Shown: positions 38,300 through 47,131 of the stretch, one piece after another
How positions within the stretch are numbered: the first letter of the stretch is position 1
Layout of the letters: each line of letters opens with the position of its first letter
NCBI RefSeq assembly: GCF_028551275.1
Contig: NZ_CP117025.1
Span: 2,103,501 to 2,167,500, forward strand
From: Sphingomonas hankookensis
GTDB lineage: Bacteria; Pseudomonadota; Alphaproteobacteria; Sphingomonadales; Sphingomonadaceae
Direction of reading: 5' to 3'
Length of the DNA: 64,000 nt
Made by a program: the position numbers and the translations under genes
Notes under the pieces: generated by a model
The model's database searches: none
Seen by the model: only the letters and a program-made list of their open reading frames with translations
What the model was told of the DNA's origin: nothing

Positions 38300-39390
38300 C
38301 GTACCTCGATTATCAGGCGACGACGCCGCTCGCACCCGAGGCGTTCGAGGCGATGGTGCCGTGGCTGCGCGACCACCATGCCAACCCCCATTCGCCGCAT
38401 CGTGAGGGGCGGCGCGCCAGGGCGGCGGTGGAGGTCGCGCGGGGGCAGGTGGCGGCGGCGCTGGGTGTGACGGGTGGACGGTTGTTCTTCACGAGCGGCG
38501 CGACCGAGGCGGCGAACTGGGCGATCACCGGCACCTTTGCGCGCGTCGGGGCCGAGCGGCCGAAGGTGGTGACGATTTCCACCGAGCATGCCTGCGTGCT
38601 CGATACCGTAGCGGCGCTGGGGGCGGAGGTCGTCGTGCTGCCGGTCGGGCGGGACGGGCTAGTCGATCGCGACGCCGCCGTCGCTGCGATCGACGGGCGA
38701 ACCGCGATTGTCGCGGCGATGCTGGTCAACAACGAGATCGGCGTGGTGCAGCCGGTCGCTTGGCTGCGCGAACTGGCACGCGCGGCCGGGGCAGTCATGT
38801 TTTGCGACGCGGTGCAGGGATTGGGGCGGGTCGACGTGCCGGTTGATGCCTGCGACCTGATCGCGGTGTCGGGGCACAAGGTCTATGGCCCAACGGGCGT
38901 CGGCGGGTTGTGGGTGCGCGACGGCATGGAGCCGGCGGCGATCCTGCATGGCGGCGGGCAGGAGGGCGGCTTGCGGTCGGGTACGCTTAGCCCCGCGCTG
39001 TGCGTCGGGTTCGGAGTCGCGGCGACGTTGCTGTCGGAGGAGGACCGGGTGCAGGCCGAACGGTTGTGGCGCGTCGCTCGCACGATCCTGTCGGCGCCGG
39101 ACTGGGGGTTGAACGGCAGCGAGGCGTCGCGCTGGCACGGCAATCTGAACGTGCGGATGGACGGGCTGGACGTCGCGCGATTGATGAGCGAATGCCGCGA
39201 TATCGCCTTCTCGGCGGGGTCGGCCTGCTCAAGCGGGTCGGGGCGGAGCAGCCATGTGCTGCGCGCGCTGGGCCTTACCGAACGCGAGGCGCGGTCGTCG
39301 ATCCGGATCGGGTTCGGGCGCTATACGCAGGAGGAGGATTTGGTGCGGGCATTGCAGGCGATCGACCGAGCCGCGCGGGGGCAGCGATGA
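38296..39390 (+). CDS. Cysteine desulfurase, second paralogue
   Basis: A 364-residue NifS/IscS-type enzyme, clearly paralogous to the upstream gene: LDYQATTPL at the N-terminus, PLP lysine in SGHKVYGPTG, persulfide Cys in SAGSACSSG. Both active sites are complete, so this is not a broken duplicate. The GTG start overlaps the upstream stop and its own TGA overlaps the ferredoxin ATG. The trio probably serves Fe-S cluster or thio-cofactor assembly; no scaffold gene is nearby. Confidence 0.9.
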   Translation: MTYLDYQATTPLAPEAFEAMVPWLRDHHANPHSPHREGRRARAAVEVARGQVAAALGVTGGRLFFTSGATEAANWAITGTFARVGAERPKVVTISTEHACVLDTVAALGAEVVVLPVGRDGLVDRDAAVAAIDGRTAIVAAMLVNNEIGVVQPVAWLRELARAAGAVMFCDAVQGLGRVDVPVDACDLIAVSGHKVYGPTGVGGLWVRDGMEPAAILHGGGQEGGLRSGTLSPALCVGFGVAATLLSEEDRVQAERLWRVARTILSAPDWGLNGSEASRWHGNLNVRMDGLDVARLMSECRDIAFSAGSACSSGSGRSSHVLRALGLTEREARSSIRIGFGRYTQEEDLVRALQAIDRAARGQR

Positions 39391-39713
39391 TCGTTCGGTT
39401 CGTCCGTACCGATGGCCGGGTCGAGGAAGCGCGCGGGGCAGCGGGCGACCGGCTGCTCGATCTGGCGCAGGCCTATGACCTGCCGTTGGAGGGCACGTGC
39501 GGCGGGCAAATGGCGTGTTCGACCTGCCATGTGATCGTCGATCCGGTGGACTTTGCGCGGCTGCCGGCGGCAAGCGAGGAGGAGGAGGATATGCTCGATT
39601 TCGCCGAAGGGGCGGTCGCGACCAGTCGGCTGGCGTGTCAGATCGTGCTCGACGAATCGCTGGGCGAGTTGACCGTGCGCGTGCCGGCGGCAGCGCGCGA
39701 TGCACGGCGGTAA
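39387..39713 (+). CDS. 2Fe-2S ferredoxin (adrenodoxin type)
   Basis: A 108-residue ferredoxin. Cluster ligands are the three Cys in GTCGGQMACSTC and the distal Cys in RLACQIV. This spacing is of the ISC/adrenodoxin type, which donates electrons in Fe-S assembly or to P450s. It is the third gene of the desulfurase unit (ATGA overlap). Its last 76 bases overlap the 3' end of the convergent membrane gene. Confidence 0.9.
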   Translation: MIVRFVRTDGRVEEARGAAGDRLLDLAQAYDLPLEGTCGGQMACSTCHVIVDPVDFARLPAASEEEEDMLDFAEGAVATSRLACQIVLDESLGELTVRVPAAARDARR

Positions 39714-40066
39714 CGCTCGACGAGCAGCACGGTGACCGCACCGGCGGTGTAGGCGACGAAATCCTGCGGGTCGAATCCGCTGCCCAGGATGATCCGCGCC
39801 CAGCGATTGCCTGACAGGCCGAGTTGGTCGAGCAGGCGGAAATATTGCGCGAACTCGATGACGAAGGCGATCAGCAGCGCCAGCGTGGTGGCAGGGACGA
39901 CGCGCAGGCGCGTGACCGTGCGCAGCCCGGCATAGACCAGCACCACCGCCAGCGCATCGCCGACATAGGGGCGGATGATCGCGTCGCGGACGAACAGCGC
40001 GATGGCGATTTCGGTCAGCAGCAGGGCCAGCGTCAGCGCGGCATAGCGTGTGTCGAAGCGCATCAT
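39638..40066 (-). CDS. DUF2809-like membrane protein
   Basis: A 142-residue polytopic protein with about four helices (ALTLALLLTEIAIALFV, ALAVVLVYAGL, ATTLALLIAFVIEFAQYF, DFVAYTAGAVTVLLV). The VIEFAQYF and GFDPQDFVAY patterns fit DUF2809. Function unknown. Its soluble tail is encoded antisense to the end of the ferredoxin gene. ATG 40066 or the adjacent 40063. Confidence 0.72.
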   Translation of the reverse strand: MMRFDTRYAALTLALLLTEIAIALFVRDAIIRPYVGDALAVVLVYAGLRTVTRLRVVPATTLALLIAFVIEFAQYFRLLDQLGLSGNRWARIILGSGFDPQDFVAYTAGAVTVLLVERYRRASRAAAGTRTVNSPSDSSSTI

Positions 40067-40155
40067 CTCTCCCCGAACCCGCCCGCACCATGGCGTGCGA
40101 CGGATGGCGATGCAACCGCTTGCCCCGACACGCCGCGACCGCCTAAAGACCCGCG

Positions 40156-41607
40156 ATGACCGTGAACGTCGATATGGGGACGGACCCGGCGGGCAAGACC
40201 GTTCCCCTTGATCTGGAAGAATTACTGGCCACCCGGCTGCTGGTGCAGGGCAATTCGGGGTCGGGAAAGTCGCACCTGTTGCGCCGGCTGCTCGAACGCA
40301 GCGCCGGCCATGTGCAGCAGGTGGTGATCGATCCCGAAGGTGATTTCGTGACGCTGGCCGGCGCCTACGGCCATGTCGTGATCGAGGCGGCGGACCATAG
40401 CGAGCGCGAGGTCGCCAAATTCGCGACGCGCGCGCGGGAACATCGGGCGTCGGTGGTGCTGAGCCTCGAAGGCCTCGAGGCCGAAGGGCAGATGAAGTGC
40501 GCCGCCGCGTTCCTGAACGCGCTGTTCGATGCGCCGCGCGAGCATTGGTATCCGGCGCTGGTCGTGGTCGACGAGGCGCAGTTGTTCGCGCCGGCGGGCG
40601 GCGGCGAGGTGGTTGAGGAGGTGCGACGCGCGTCGCTGTCGGCGATGACCAACCTGATGTGTCGCGGGCGCAAGCGCGGCCTGGCCGGTGTGATCGCGAC
40701 GCAGCGTCTGGCGAAGCTTGCCAAGAACGTTGCAGCCGAAGCGTCGAACTTCCTGATGGGGCGGACCTTCCTCGACATCGACATGGCGCGTGCCGCCGAC
40801 CTGCTGGGCATGGAGCGGCGGCAGGCCGAAGCGATTCGTGACCTGCAGCGCGGCCATTTCCTCGCGCTCGGGCCGGCGGTGTCGCGGCGGCCGTTGTCGA
40901 TCAAGATCGGGCCGGTGCAGACCTCGGCGCGCAGCGGCAGCCCCAAGCTGACCCCGCTGCCGACCGCACCGGTGGCGGACATCAAGAACCTGTTGCTGGC
41001 CCCGGTCGAGGCGATGTTGCCACTGGGACCGCCGATCCGCCATGTCGCGCCGCCCGAGGCGGTGGAGGCGGCGATTGCCGCTCCTCCCCGGCCCAGCGTC
41101 GCGCCCGACCTGCCCGAACGCAGCGCGGACGAGACCGACGGTATCGTCGCAGACGTGCTGCGCGCGCTGGTGGAGGACGAGGGCGATCAGCAGCGCGCGG
41201 CGGCGGTGCTGTATCAGGATTTCGACGTGCGCTGCCGCATGGTTGGCCTGCCGCGACCGCCGCTCGACCTGCCCGCTTTCACGCGGCGGCTGGCCTGTGC
41301 GCGCGCCGGGATTTATGACGCACCGGACGAGGAATGGGCGCAGGCGCTGGCGATCGCGGACGTGCTGCCCGACGACATGCTCGGCGCGTTCATGCTGATT
41401 GCGCGGGCGGCGCGGGAAGGGCGGCCGTGCCCGAGCGAAGCGGAGATCGCGCGGACCTATGGCACCAGCTCGCTCGGCCGGGTGAAGCGGATGCTGGCCT
41501 ATATCGAGGGGCGCGACCTGATGGTGTGCCGGATCGATCTGGCGGGGAAACGCTCGATCGCGCTGCCGCATCTGGGGTGGACGACGGAGGCGGCGGAGGC
41601 GGCGTAG
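40156..41607 (+). CDS. HerA-like DNA translocase ATPase (DUF87)
   Basis: A 483-residue P-loop ATPase. Walker A GNSGSGKSH is at about 32-40; Walker B VVVDEAQLF follows; the ATQRLAKL sensor region and a C-terminal winged-helix part (EIARTYGTSSLGRVKRML) match HerA/FtsK-type hexameric motors. HerA usually pairs with the NurA nuclease in archaea; no NurA is seen here, and stand-alone copies occur in alphaproteobacteria. Role in DNA processing is inferred only. Confidence 0.8.
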   Translation: MTVNVDMGTDPAGKTVPLDLEELLATRLLVQGNSGSGKSHLLRRLLERSAGHVQQVVIDPEGDFVTLAGAYGHVVIEAADHSEREVAKFATRAREHRASVVLSLEGLEAEGQMKCAAAFLNALFDAPREHWYPALVVVDEAQLFAPAGGGEVVEEVRRASLSAMTNLMCRGRKRGLAGVIATQRLAKLAKNVAAEASNFLMGRTFLDIDMARAADLLGMERRQAEAIRDLQRGHFLALGPAVSRRPLSIKIGPVQTSARSGSPKLTPLPTAPVADIKNLLLAPVEAMLPLGPPIRHVAPPEAVEAAIAAPPRPSVAPDLPERSADETDGIVADVLRALVEDEGDQQRAAAVLYQDFDVRCRMVGLPRPPLDLPAFTRRLACARAGIYDAPDEEWAQALAIADVLPDDMLGAFMLIARAAREGRPCPSEAEIARTYGTSSLGRVKRMLAYIEGRDLMVCRIDLAGKRSIALPHLGWTTEAAEAA

Positions 41608-41616
41608 TCGAGACGA

Positions 41617-41704
41617 AACGTCACCCCAGCGCAGGCTGGGGTCTCCCGCGGTTCCTGTCCCGCGTTATCACCGGGAGATCCCAGCCTGCGCTGGGATGAC
41701 GTTT
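41617..41704. repeat. Long inverted repeat, CAGCGCAGGCTGGG family
   Basis: Left arm AAACGTCACCCCAGCGCAGG and on to CTCCCG is mirrored by CGGGAGATCCCAGCCTGCGC and on to GACGTTT. Each arm also contains its own small hairpin. It lies between convergent genes (HerA-like and M17 peptidase), so a bidirectional terminator is plausible. Confidence 0.85.
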
Positions 41705-41727
41705 GGAGCGAGAGGGATGGTCCGGTC

Positions 41728-43110
41728 CTAGCGTTGCCCGTACCGGTCCTTCAGCAATCGCCACGCCGCGCGTAGGCCATATGCTTCACCGCCGTTGGCC
41801 CGGCCCGGTTTGGCGGCGGCGCGCCAGGCGAAGGTGTCGAGATGCGCCCAAGCCGTGCCGGGCGTGACGAAGCGCCGCAGAAACAGCGCGGCGGTTACCG
41901 CGCCGGCCATGCCGCCGTCGGGTGCGTTGACCATGTCGGCGATGTCGGACTTGAGCAGGTCGTCATAGGCGTCCCAGAGCGGCATCTGCCACAGCGGGTC
42001 GGCTTCGGCGGTGCCGGCGGCGATCAGGTCGGCGGCTAGCGCTTCGTCATTGACGAAGGTCGCGGGCAGGTCCGGCCCCAGCGCGACGCGCGCCGCGCCG
42101 GTCAGCGTCGCGAAGTCGATCAGCAGTTCGGGTGCTCCCTCGCACGCACGGGTCAGCGCGTCGCCGAGGATGAGGCGCCCCTCCGCATCGGTATTGGTAT
42201 TCTCGACCGTCAGCCCCTTGCGGCTGTTCAGCACGTCGCCGGGGCGGAAGGCGTCGCCCGAGACGCTGTTCTCGACCGCCGGAATGAGCAGGTGGAGCCG
42301 GACAGGCAGGTGGGTTTCCATCACCAGTCCGGCCAGCGCCAGCGCGTGTGCCGCGCCGCCCATGTCCTTCTTCATCAGCCGCATGCCGGACGATGGCTTG
42401 ATGTCGAGGCCTCCGCTGTCGAAGCATACGCCCTTGCCGACCAGCGCGACCTTCGGGTGGGCCGGGTTGCCCCAGGTGAGTTCGATCAGGCGCGGTTCGC
42501 GGCCCTTTGCGGCGGCCTTTCCGACCGCGTGGATCATCGGATAGCCGGTTTCGAGGTCGCGACCGGCGGTGATCGTGACGGTAGCGCCATGCGCTTCGCC
42601 GAGCGCTTTCGCCTCGGCAGCGAGTTCGGCCGGGCCGAGATCGGCGGCGGCGGTGTTGACCAGATCGCGGACGCGGGCGGTCGCCGCCGCCTGTCGCAGC
42701 GCTTCGTCGATTTGCGCCGGATCGCGCGACAGCAGGATGCGGGGGGCGTCATCCTCCGCCTTCCTGTACCGGGTGAAGCGATATTGGGCGGTGGCCCAGC
42801 CGAGCTTCGCCGCGCCGGGCGTGCCGCTGGCGAGCCGGTAGTGGTCGGGGGGAAGCTGGGCGGGAAGGTGCGCGAGGCACCAGGGGGTGAGCGTCGTGGT
42901 ATCGGCGACGATGGTGACGACCGACCAGTCGTCGGGCTGTTCGCCGGGCAGGGTGGCGGTCTTGCCGGGTTTCGGGGTCAGGCGCTGGGCAGCGACGGCG
43001 GCGCGGATGCGGGGCGGTTGTGCGCCACGCCAGGTGTCGAAGCCGGCGGGGTCGATCAGGTGAATGGTGCGGGCTTCCTGCCCCCGGTCGGCGGTGATCG
43101 TCGGTGTCAT
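41728..43110 (-). CDS. M17-family leucyl aminopeptidase
   Basis: A 460-residue cytosolic metallo-aminopeptidase. The signature NTDAEGRL and upstream VGKGVCFDSGGLDIK (metal-ligand Lys/Asp) are intact, as is the MKKDMGGAA motif. It removes N-terminal residues from peptides. ATG 43110 is selected; an in-frame ATG at 43134 adds eight residues. Confidence 0.9.
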   Translation of the reverse strand: MTPTITADRGQEARTIHLIDPAGFDTWRGAQPPRIRAAVAAQRLTPKPGKTATLPGEQPDDWSVVTIVADTTTLTPWCLAHLPAQLPPDHYRLASGTPGAAKLGWATAQYRFTRYRKAEDDAPRILLSRDPAQIDEALRQAAATARVRDLVNTAAADLGPAELAAEAKALGEAHGATVTITAGRDLETGYPMIHAVGKAAAKGREPRLIELTWGNPAHPKVALVGKGVCFDSGGLDIKPSSGMRLMKKDMGGAAHALALAGLVMETHLPVRLHLLIPAVENSVSGDAFRPGDVLNSRKGLTVENTNTDAEGRLILGDALTRACEGAPELLIDFATLTGAARVALGPDLPATFVNDEALAADLIAAGTAEADPLWQMPLWDAYDDLLKSDIADMVNAPDGGMAGAVTAALFLRRFVTPGTAWAHLDTFAWRAAAKPGRANGGEAYGLRAAWRLLKDRYGQR

Positions 43111-43147
43111 GGGTGGGATGTAGGACCGACCCATGGATCAGCGCAAT

Positions 43148-43252
43148 CCTCCCCGGCACGGGGAGGGATCAGCTCGCAACGCTACGGTTCCGTGCGCGGA
43201 CACGCCCCTCCACCAGCCTGCGGCTGGTCCCCCTCCCCGCGAAGCGGGGAGG
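43148..43252. repeat. CTCCCC/GGGGAG palindromic repeats
   Basis: Two small palindromes, CTCCCCGGCACGGGGAG (about 43149-43165) and CCTCCCCGCGAAGCGGGGAGG (about 43232-43252), bracket a short spacer between rimO and the M17 gene. They belong to the same class as the repeat at 7749-7846. Confidence 0.7.
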
Positions 43253-43255
43253 ATC

Positions 43256-44587
43256 TCAGGTCAGCGGTACGCCGTACAGGTCGTGTTCGTCGGCGTCCTC
43301 GACCTCGACCTTGATGATATCGCCCTGGGCCAGATGGCCGGCGTCGCGCAGGAACACCTCGCCGTCAATGCCGGGTGCATCGGCGGTGCTGCGACCGGTG
43401 GCGCCGCCCTCTTCGCCGACCTCGTCGATGATGACGTCTATCGTGCGGCCGATCTTGGCGGCGAGCTTGGCGGCCGAGATCGCGGCGGTCTTTTCCATGA
43501 TCCGGGCGTAGCGCTCTTCCTTGACCTCTTCCGGCACCGGATCGGGCAGCGCGTTGGCGGCGGCGCCCTCGACGGGCTCGAAGCGGAAAGCGCCGACGCG
43601 GTCGAGCTGCGCTTCGTCCAGCCAGTCGAGAAGGTACTGGAAATCGGCCTCGGTCTCGCCGGGGAAGCCGACGACGAACGACGAACGGATTGCGATGTCC
43701 GGACAGACCTCACGCCAGCCGCGCAGGCGCTCCAGCACCTTGGCATCGTTGGCCGGGCGCTTCATTGCCTTCAGCACCGACGGCGAGGCGTGCTGGAAAG
43801 GAATGTCGAGATAGGGGAGCACCAGTCCTTCGGCCATCAGCGGGATCACGCTGTCGACGTGGGGGTAGGGATAGACATAGTGCAGCCGGACCCAAGGCGC
43901 GATCCGGCCCAGTTCGCGGGCGAGGTCGGTCATGTGCGGCACGACCTCGCGCCCCTTCCACGCACGCGGTTCGCGGCGGATGTCGATGCCGTAGGCCGAG
44001 GTGTCCTGGCTGATGACCAGCAGTTCCTTCGTGCCGGCGGCGACGAGCTTTTCCGCCTCGCGCAGAATCGCGTCGGGGCGGCGGCTGACCAGATCGCCGC
44101 GGATCGACGGGATGATGCAGAAGGAACAGCGGTGGTTGCAGCCCTCCGAGATCTTCAGATAGCTGTAGTGGCGCGGCGTCAGCTTCAGCCCGCTTTCGGG
44201 GACCAGATCGACGAAGGGAGACGGGATTGGTGGCGCGGCCTCGTGGACGGCGTCGACGACCTGCTCATATTGATGCGCGCCGGTGACGGCCAGCACCTGC
44301 GGGAAGCGGGCGCGGATCGTCTCCGCCTCCTGCCCCATGCAGCCGGTGACGATGACGCGGCCATTTTCGGCGATCGCCTCACCGATCGCTTCGAGCGACT
44401 CTTCCTTGGCGGAATCGAGGAAGCCGCAGGTGTTGACGAGCACGACGTCGGCGCCGGCATAGTCGGGCGACATCTGATAGCCGTCGCTGCGCAGCTTGGT
44501 CAGGATGCGTTCGCTGTCGACCAGGTTCTTGGGACAGCCGAGCGAAACCATCCCGACACGGGGGGGCGAAGGAAGACGAGTTGCCAT
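43256..44587 (-). CDS. rimO: Ribosomal protein S12 methylthiotransferase
   Basis: A 443-residue radical-SAM enzyme that methylthiolates Asp of ribosomal S12. The N-terminal [13 protein letters not shown] and the UPF0004 Cys residues (CGF, TGCMG) bind the auxiliary cluster. The radical-SAM C-x3-C-x2-C is [10 protein letters not shown]-terminal TRAM domain is present. [11 protein letters not shown] distinguishes RimO from MiaB. Confidence 0.94.
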   Translation of the reverse strand: MATRLPSPPRVGMVSLGCPKNLVDSERILTKLRSDGYQMSPDYAGADVVLVNTCGFLDSAKEESLEAIGEAIAENGRVIVTGCMGQEAETIRARFPQVLAVTGAHQYEQVVDAVHEAAPPIPSPFVDLVPESGLKLTPRHYSYLKISEGCNHRCSFCIIPSIRGDLVSRRPDAILREAEKLVAAGTKELLVISQDTSAYGIDIRREPRAWKGREVVPHMTDLARELGRIAPWVRLHYVYPYPHVDSVIPLMAEGLVLPYLDIPFQHASPSVLKAMKRPANDAKVLERLRGWREVCPDIAIRSSFVVGFPGETEADFQYLLDWLDEAQLDRVGAFRFEPVEGAAANALPDPVPEEVKEERYARIMEKTAAISAAKLAAKIGRTIDVIIDEVGEEGGATGRSTADAPGIDGEVFLRDAGHLAQGDIIKVEVEDADEHDLYGVPLT

Positions 44588-44639
44588 GATCGCCGCGTCA
44601 CATAGCGATTTCGGCGAAAAATGATAGGGGCAGCGGAAC

Positions 44640-44984
44640 CTATTGCCGGAACAGGAAGAACGCGCCCCCGGCGATCAGCGTGAAGCCGATCATGTGATTG
44701 ACCGTAATCTTCTGTCCGAGATAGGCGACCGAGAAGATCGCGAAGACGGTCAGGGTGATGACCTCCTGCATCCCCTTCAACTGCGCCGCCGAATAGACCT
44801 GCGACCCGATGCGGTTGGCGGGCACGGCGAGGCAATATTCGAAAAAGGCGATGCCCCAGCTGACGACGATCACGAAGAACAGGGGCGCCCCCTTGTGCTT
44901 CAGATGGCCGTACCAGGCGAAGGTCATGAAGATGTTCGACGCGATCAGCAGCAGGATCGGCCAGAGACGGGCAGCATCGGGCAT
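44640..44984 (-). CDS. DMT-like small membrane protein (DUF486)
   Basis: A 114-residue protein with four hydrophobic helices, DUF486 family: [22 protein letters not shown], then [18 protein letters not shown] and [13 protein letters not shown]. Often a stand-alone small drug/metabolite transporter-like unit. Its ATG overlaps the K+ channel stop (TAATG). Confidence 0.85.
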   Translation of the reverse strand: MPDAARLWPILLLIASNIFMTFAWYGHLKHKGAPLFFVIVVSWGIAFFEYCLAVPANRIGSQVYSAAQLKGMQEVITLTVFAIFSVAYLGQKITVNHMIGFTLIAGGAFFLFRQ

Positions 44985-45994
44985 TATCGGGTCACCACTT
45001 CGACGATCGTGTCGCCGGGTTGCAGGTTGCGGGCTTCGGGGCTGTCGAACCGGATCTTCCCACCTTGCCGGTAGATGCGCAGGCCGAGGCCGGTGGTGAT
45101 CGCGGACAGCGGCTGCCCGACTTCGTGCGGAGCGACGGGGCGTTCGGACAGGGCGACCGCGCCGTCGATCGAGGCGAGGTCGAGCATGTAGTCGGCGATA
45201 TGCGGGCCGCGGCAGGATCCGGCGAGCAGCAGGCCGGCAAAGCTGACCGGGTTGATGACGGTCGTCGCGCCGGCGGCCCGGGCAGGAGATTCATTGTCCT
45301 CCGCCTTCACAATGACGCTGATCGTCAGGTCGGGGGCGAGGTGGCGGGCGGTGAGCGTCACGAGGATCGACGTGTCGTCGCGGCCGGTCGCGACGATCAG
45401 CGCCCGTGCCTTTGCCACGCAGACGTCGTTCAGCGTCGCGTCGCGGGTGGCATCGGCCTGCAGCACGATGCAGCCGATCTTTTGCGCTTCATCGAGATGC
45501 GATTGTACCGGATCGATCACGACGATGCGGCGGGCGTCCTCGCCCCGGGCAATCAGTTCATCGACCGCTTCGGAACCGGTTTTGCCGAAGCCGGCGACGA
45601 CGATGTGTCCGGAAAGTTTTTCCTGCAACAGCGCCATGCGCCAACGCTCCCAACTGCGCCGAAAGACGAACTGATAGGTCGTGCCGATGAACAGCAGCAC
45701 GACGAACACCCGGATCGGCGAAACGATCAACGCATCGAAAAGTCGCGCGCGTTCGGTGACCGGTGCGATGTCGCCATAGCCGGTCGTCGTGATCGAGATC
45801 ATCGTGAAATAGATGACGTCGATGAAGCTGACCGACCCGTCGTAATTGTCGCGCAGCCCCGCGCGGTCGAACCAGTGGACGCCGATGGCGATCCCGACCA
45901 GCGCCAGCACCGCGACGACCCGCCACAGGATCGAGGCCCAGACCGGCAGCGACGACGACTGGCGCAGGATCGCGCGCCGGCCGGGCGCTCTCAC
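44984..45994 (-). CDS. Voltage-type K+ channel with TrkA-N domain
   Basis: A 336-residue potassium channel: helices around residues 20-40 and 85-110, the pore filter TTTGYGD between them, then a cytoplasmic RCK/TrkA-N nucleotide-binding domain (VVAGFGKTGSEA) and a TrkA-C-like tail. It lets K+ flow in response to ligand or redox state. GTG start overlaps the stop of the NlpD-like gene upstream (GTGA). Confidence 0.88.
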   Translation of the reverse strand: MRAPGRRAILRQSSSLPVWASILWRVVAVLALVGIAIGVHWFDRAGLRDNYDGSVSFIDVIYFTMISITTTGYGDIAPVTERARLFDALIVSPIRVFVVLLFIGTTYQFVFRRSWERWRMALLQEKLSGHIVVAGFGKTGSEAVDELIARGEDARRIVVIDPVQSHLDEAQKIGCIVLQADATRDATLNDVCVAKARALIVATGRDDTSILVTLTARHLAPDLTISVIVKAEDNESPARAAGATTVINPVSFAGLLLAGSCRGPHIADYMLDLASIDGAVALSERPVAPHEVGQPLSAITTGLGLRIYRQGGKIRFDSPEARNLQPGDTIVEVVTR

Positions 45995-47067
45995 CGGCGC
46001 GGCAACCGGGTGAGCGGATCGACCGGGGTGCGGCCCGAACGCATCTCGAAATGGACCATCGGCCGGTCGGCAAAGCCCGAATCGCCGGACAGGGCGATCT
46101 TCTGCCCCTTCTTCACCGCCTGCCCGCGCTGGACGAGCAACTGGCTGGCATGGCCGTAGACGGTGGTCAGCCCGCCGCCGTGGCGGACGATGACCACGCC
46201 GCCCAGCCCCGGCACGCCGGTCCCCACATAGGCGACGGTGCCGTCCGCCGCTGCGCCGATGGGGGTGTCCAGCGGCACCGCGATCTTGATGCCGTCATTG
46301 CGCTCCCCGCTGGCGCCGGCGCCGAATCGCTTGAACAGCCGGCCATCGACCGGCCAGGCGAAGGTGCCGGGCGTCGTGGTCGGCGCGGCGATGGCGGCGG
46401 TCGAGGGCAGGACGCGTTTGGGCGAGGTCACCGCGACCACTGGCTTTTCGTTCGGCTTGATTGCCGGTTCGCCGCCGGTGAGGATGTCGTCGATGTCGAG
46501 CCGGAACGCGGCGGCGCGTTCGGCGGCGGAGCGCGGCAAGGCATCGCCGGGAATCAGGATGCGCTGTCCGGTACGCAGGATATAGGGTTCGGTCAGGGCA
46601 TTGGCGGTGACGATCCGCGACCAGTCGACGCCGTAAGCGCGGGCGATGGCGATGCCGGTCTCGCCCTCATGCACGGTATGATAGCGGCCGTCGGGAATGG
46701 TCAGGCGCTGTCCGGCGCGGATGGTGAAGGGTGCGGGCAGGTTGTTGGCGCGGGCGATCGCTTCCGATCCGGCGCCGGTCGCGTTGGCGATACCGCGCAG
46801 CGTATCGCCGGGCCGGACGACGTAGCTGCTTTCGGCGATGCTGTGGGCATTGGCGACGACGCGACGTGCCTCCCAGGCCGGCGGCGGGGAGGGAAGTGCG
46901 GTGACGCCGTCGCCTTCCGGCTTGGTCGCAGGCGGGGTGCCGGGCGCGGCGACCGGCGGCGCCTGTGGCAGGGCCGGGGCAGGATCGTAGCCGGGCGAGG
47001 CAGGGATGCACCCGCTGGCCAGGCCCATGACAATCAGCGCCGCCGCGCTCCGCGTTCCGACCTTCAT
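45991..47067 (-). CDS. NlpD-like LysM/LytM lipoprotein, degenerate peptidase
   Basis: A 358-residue outer-membrane lipoprotein: signal with lipobox SGC (Cys20), a Pro-rich linker, two LysM repeats (SYVVRPGDTLRGIA and YHTVHEGETGIAIA), then a C-terminal LytM (M23) domain. The usual zinc ligands H-x3-D are replaced by N...K (RNDGIKIA), and the HxH motif is VHFEM, so this is a non-catalytic, EnvC/NlpD-like amidase activator. It sits between serS and the K+ channel; surE and pcm, its common neighbours elsewhere, are absent. Confidence 0.86.
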   Translation of the reverse strand: MKVGTRSAAALIVMGLASGCIPASPGYDPAPALPQAPPVAAPGTPPATKPEGDGVTALPSPPPAWEARRVVANAHSIAESSYVVRPGDTLRGIANATGAGSEAIARANNLPAPFTIRAGQRLTIPDGRYHTVHEGETGIAIARAYGVDWSRIVTANALTEPYILRTGQRILIPGDALPRSAAERAAAFRLDIDDILTGGEPAIKPNEKPVVAVTSPKRVLPSTAAIAAPTTTPGTFAWPVDGRLFKRFGAGASGERNDGIKIAVPLDTPIGAAADGTVAYVGTGVPGLGGVVIVRHGGGLTTVYGHASQLLVQRGQAVKKGQKIALSGDSGFADRPMVHFEMRSGRTPVDPLTRLPRR

Positions 47068-47131
47068 CGCCAACCCCTTGCCCGTCATCCCCGACGCGAC
47101 CTTAACCATGGCCGCCGCAGCGGGAAAGCCG

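Noticed and set aside
38296..39390. Second cysteine desulfurase as a decaying duplicate
   Set aside because: PLP lysine, persulfide Cys and full length are retained, and codon overlaps on both sides are intact.
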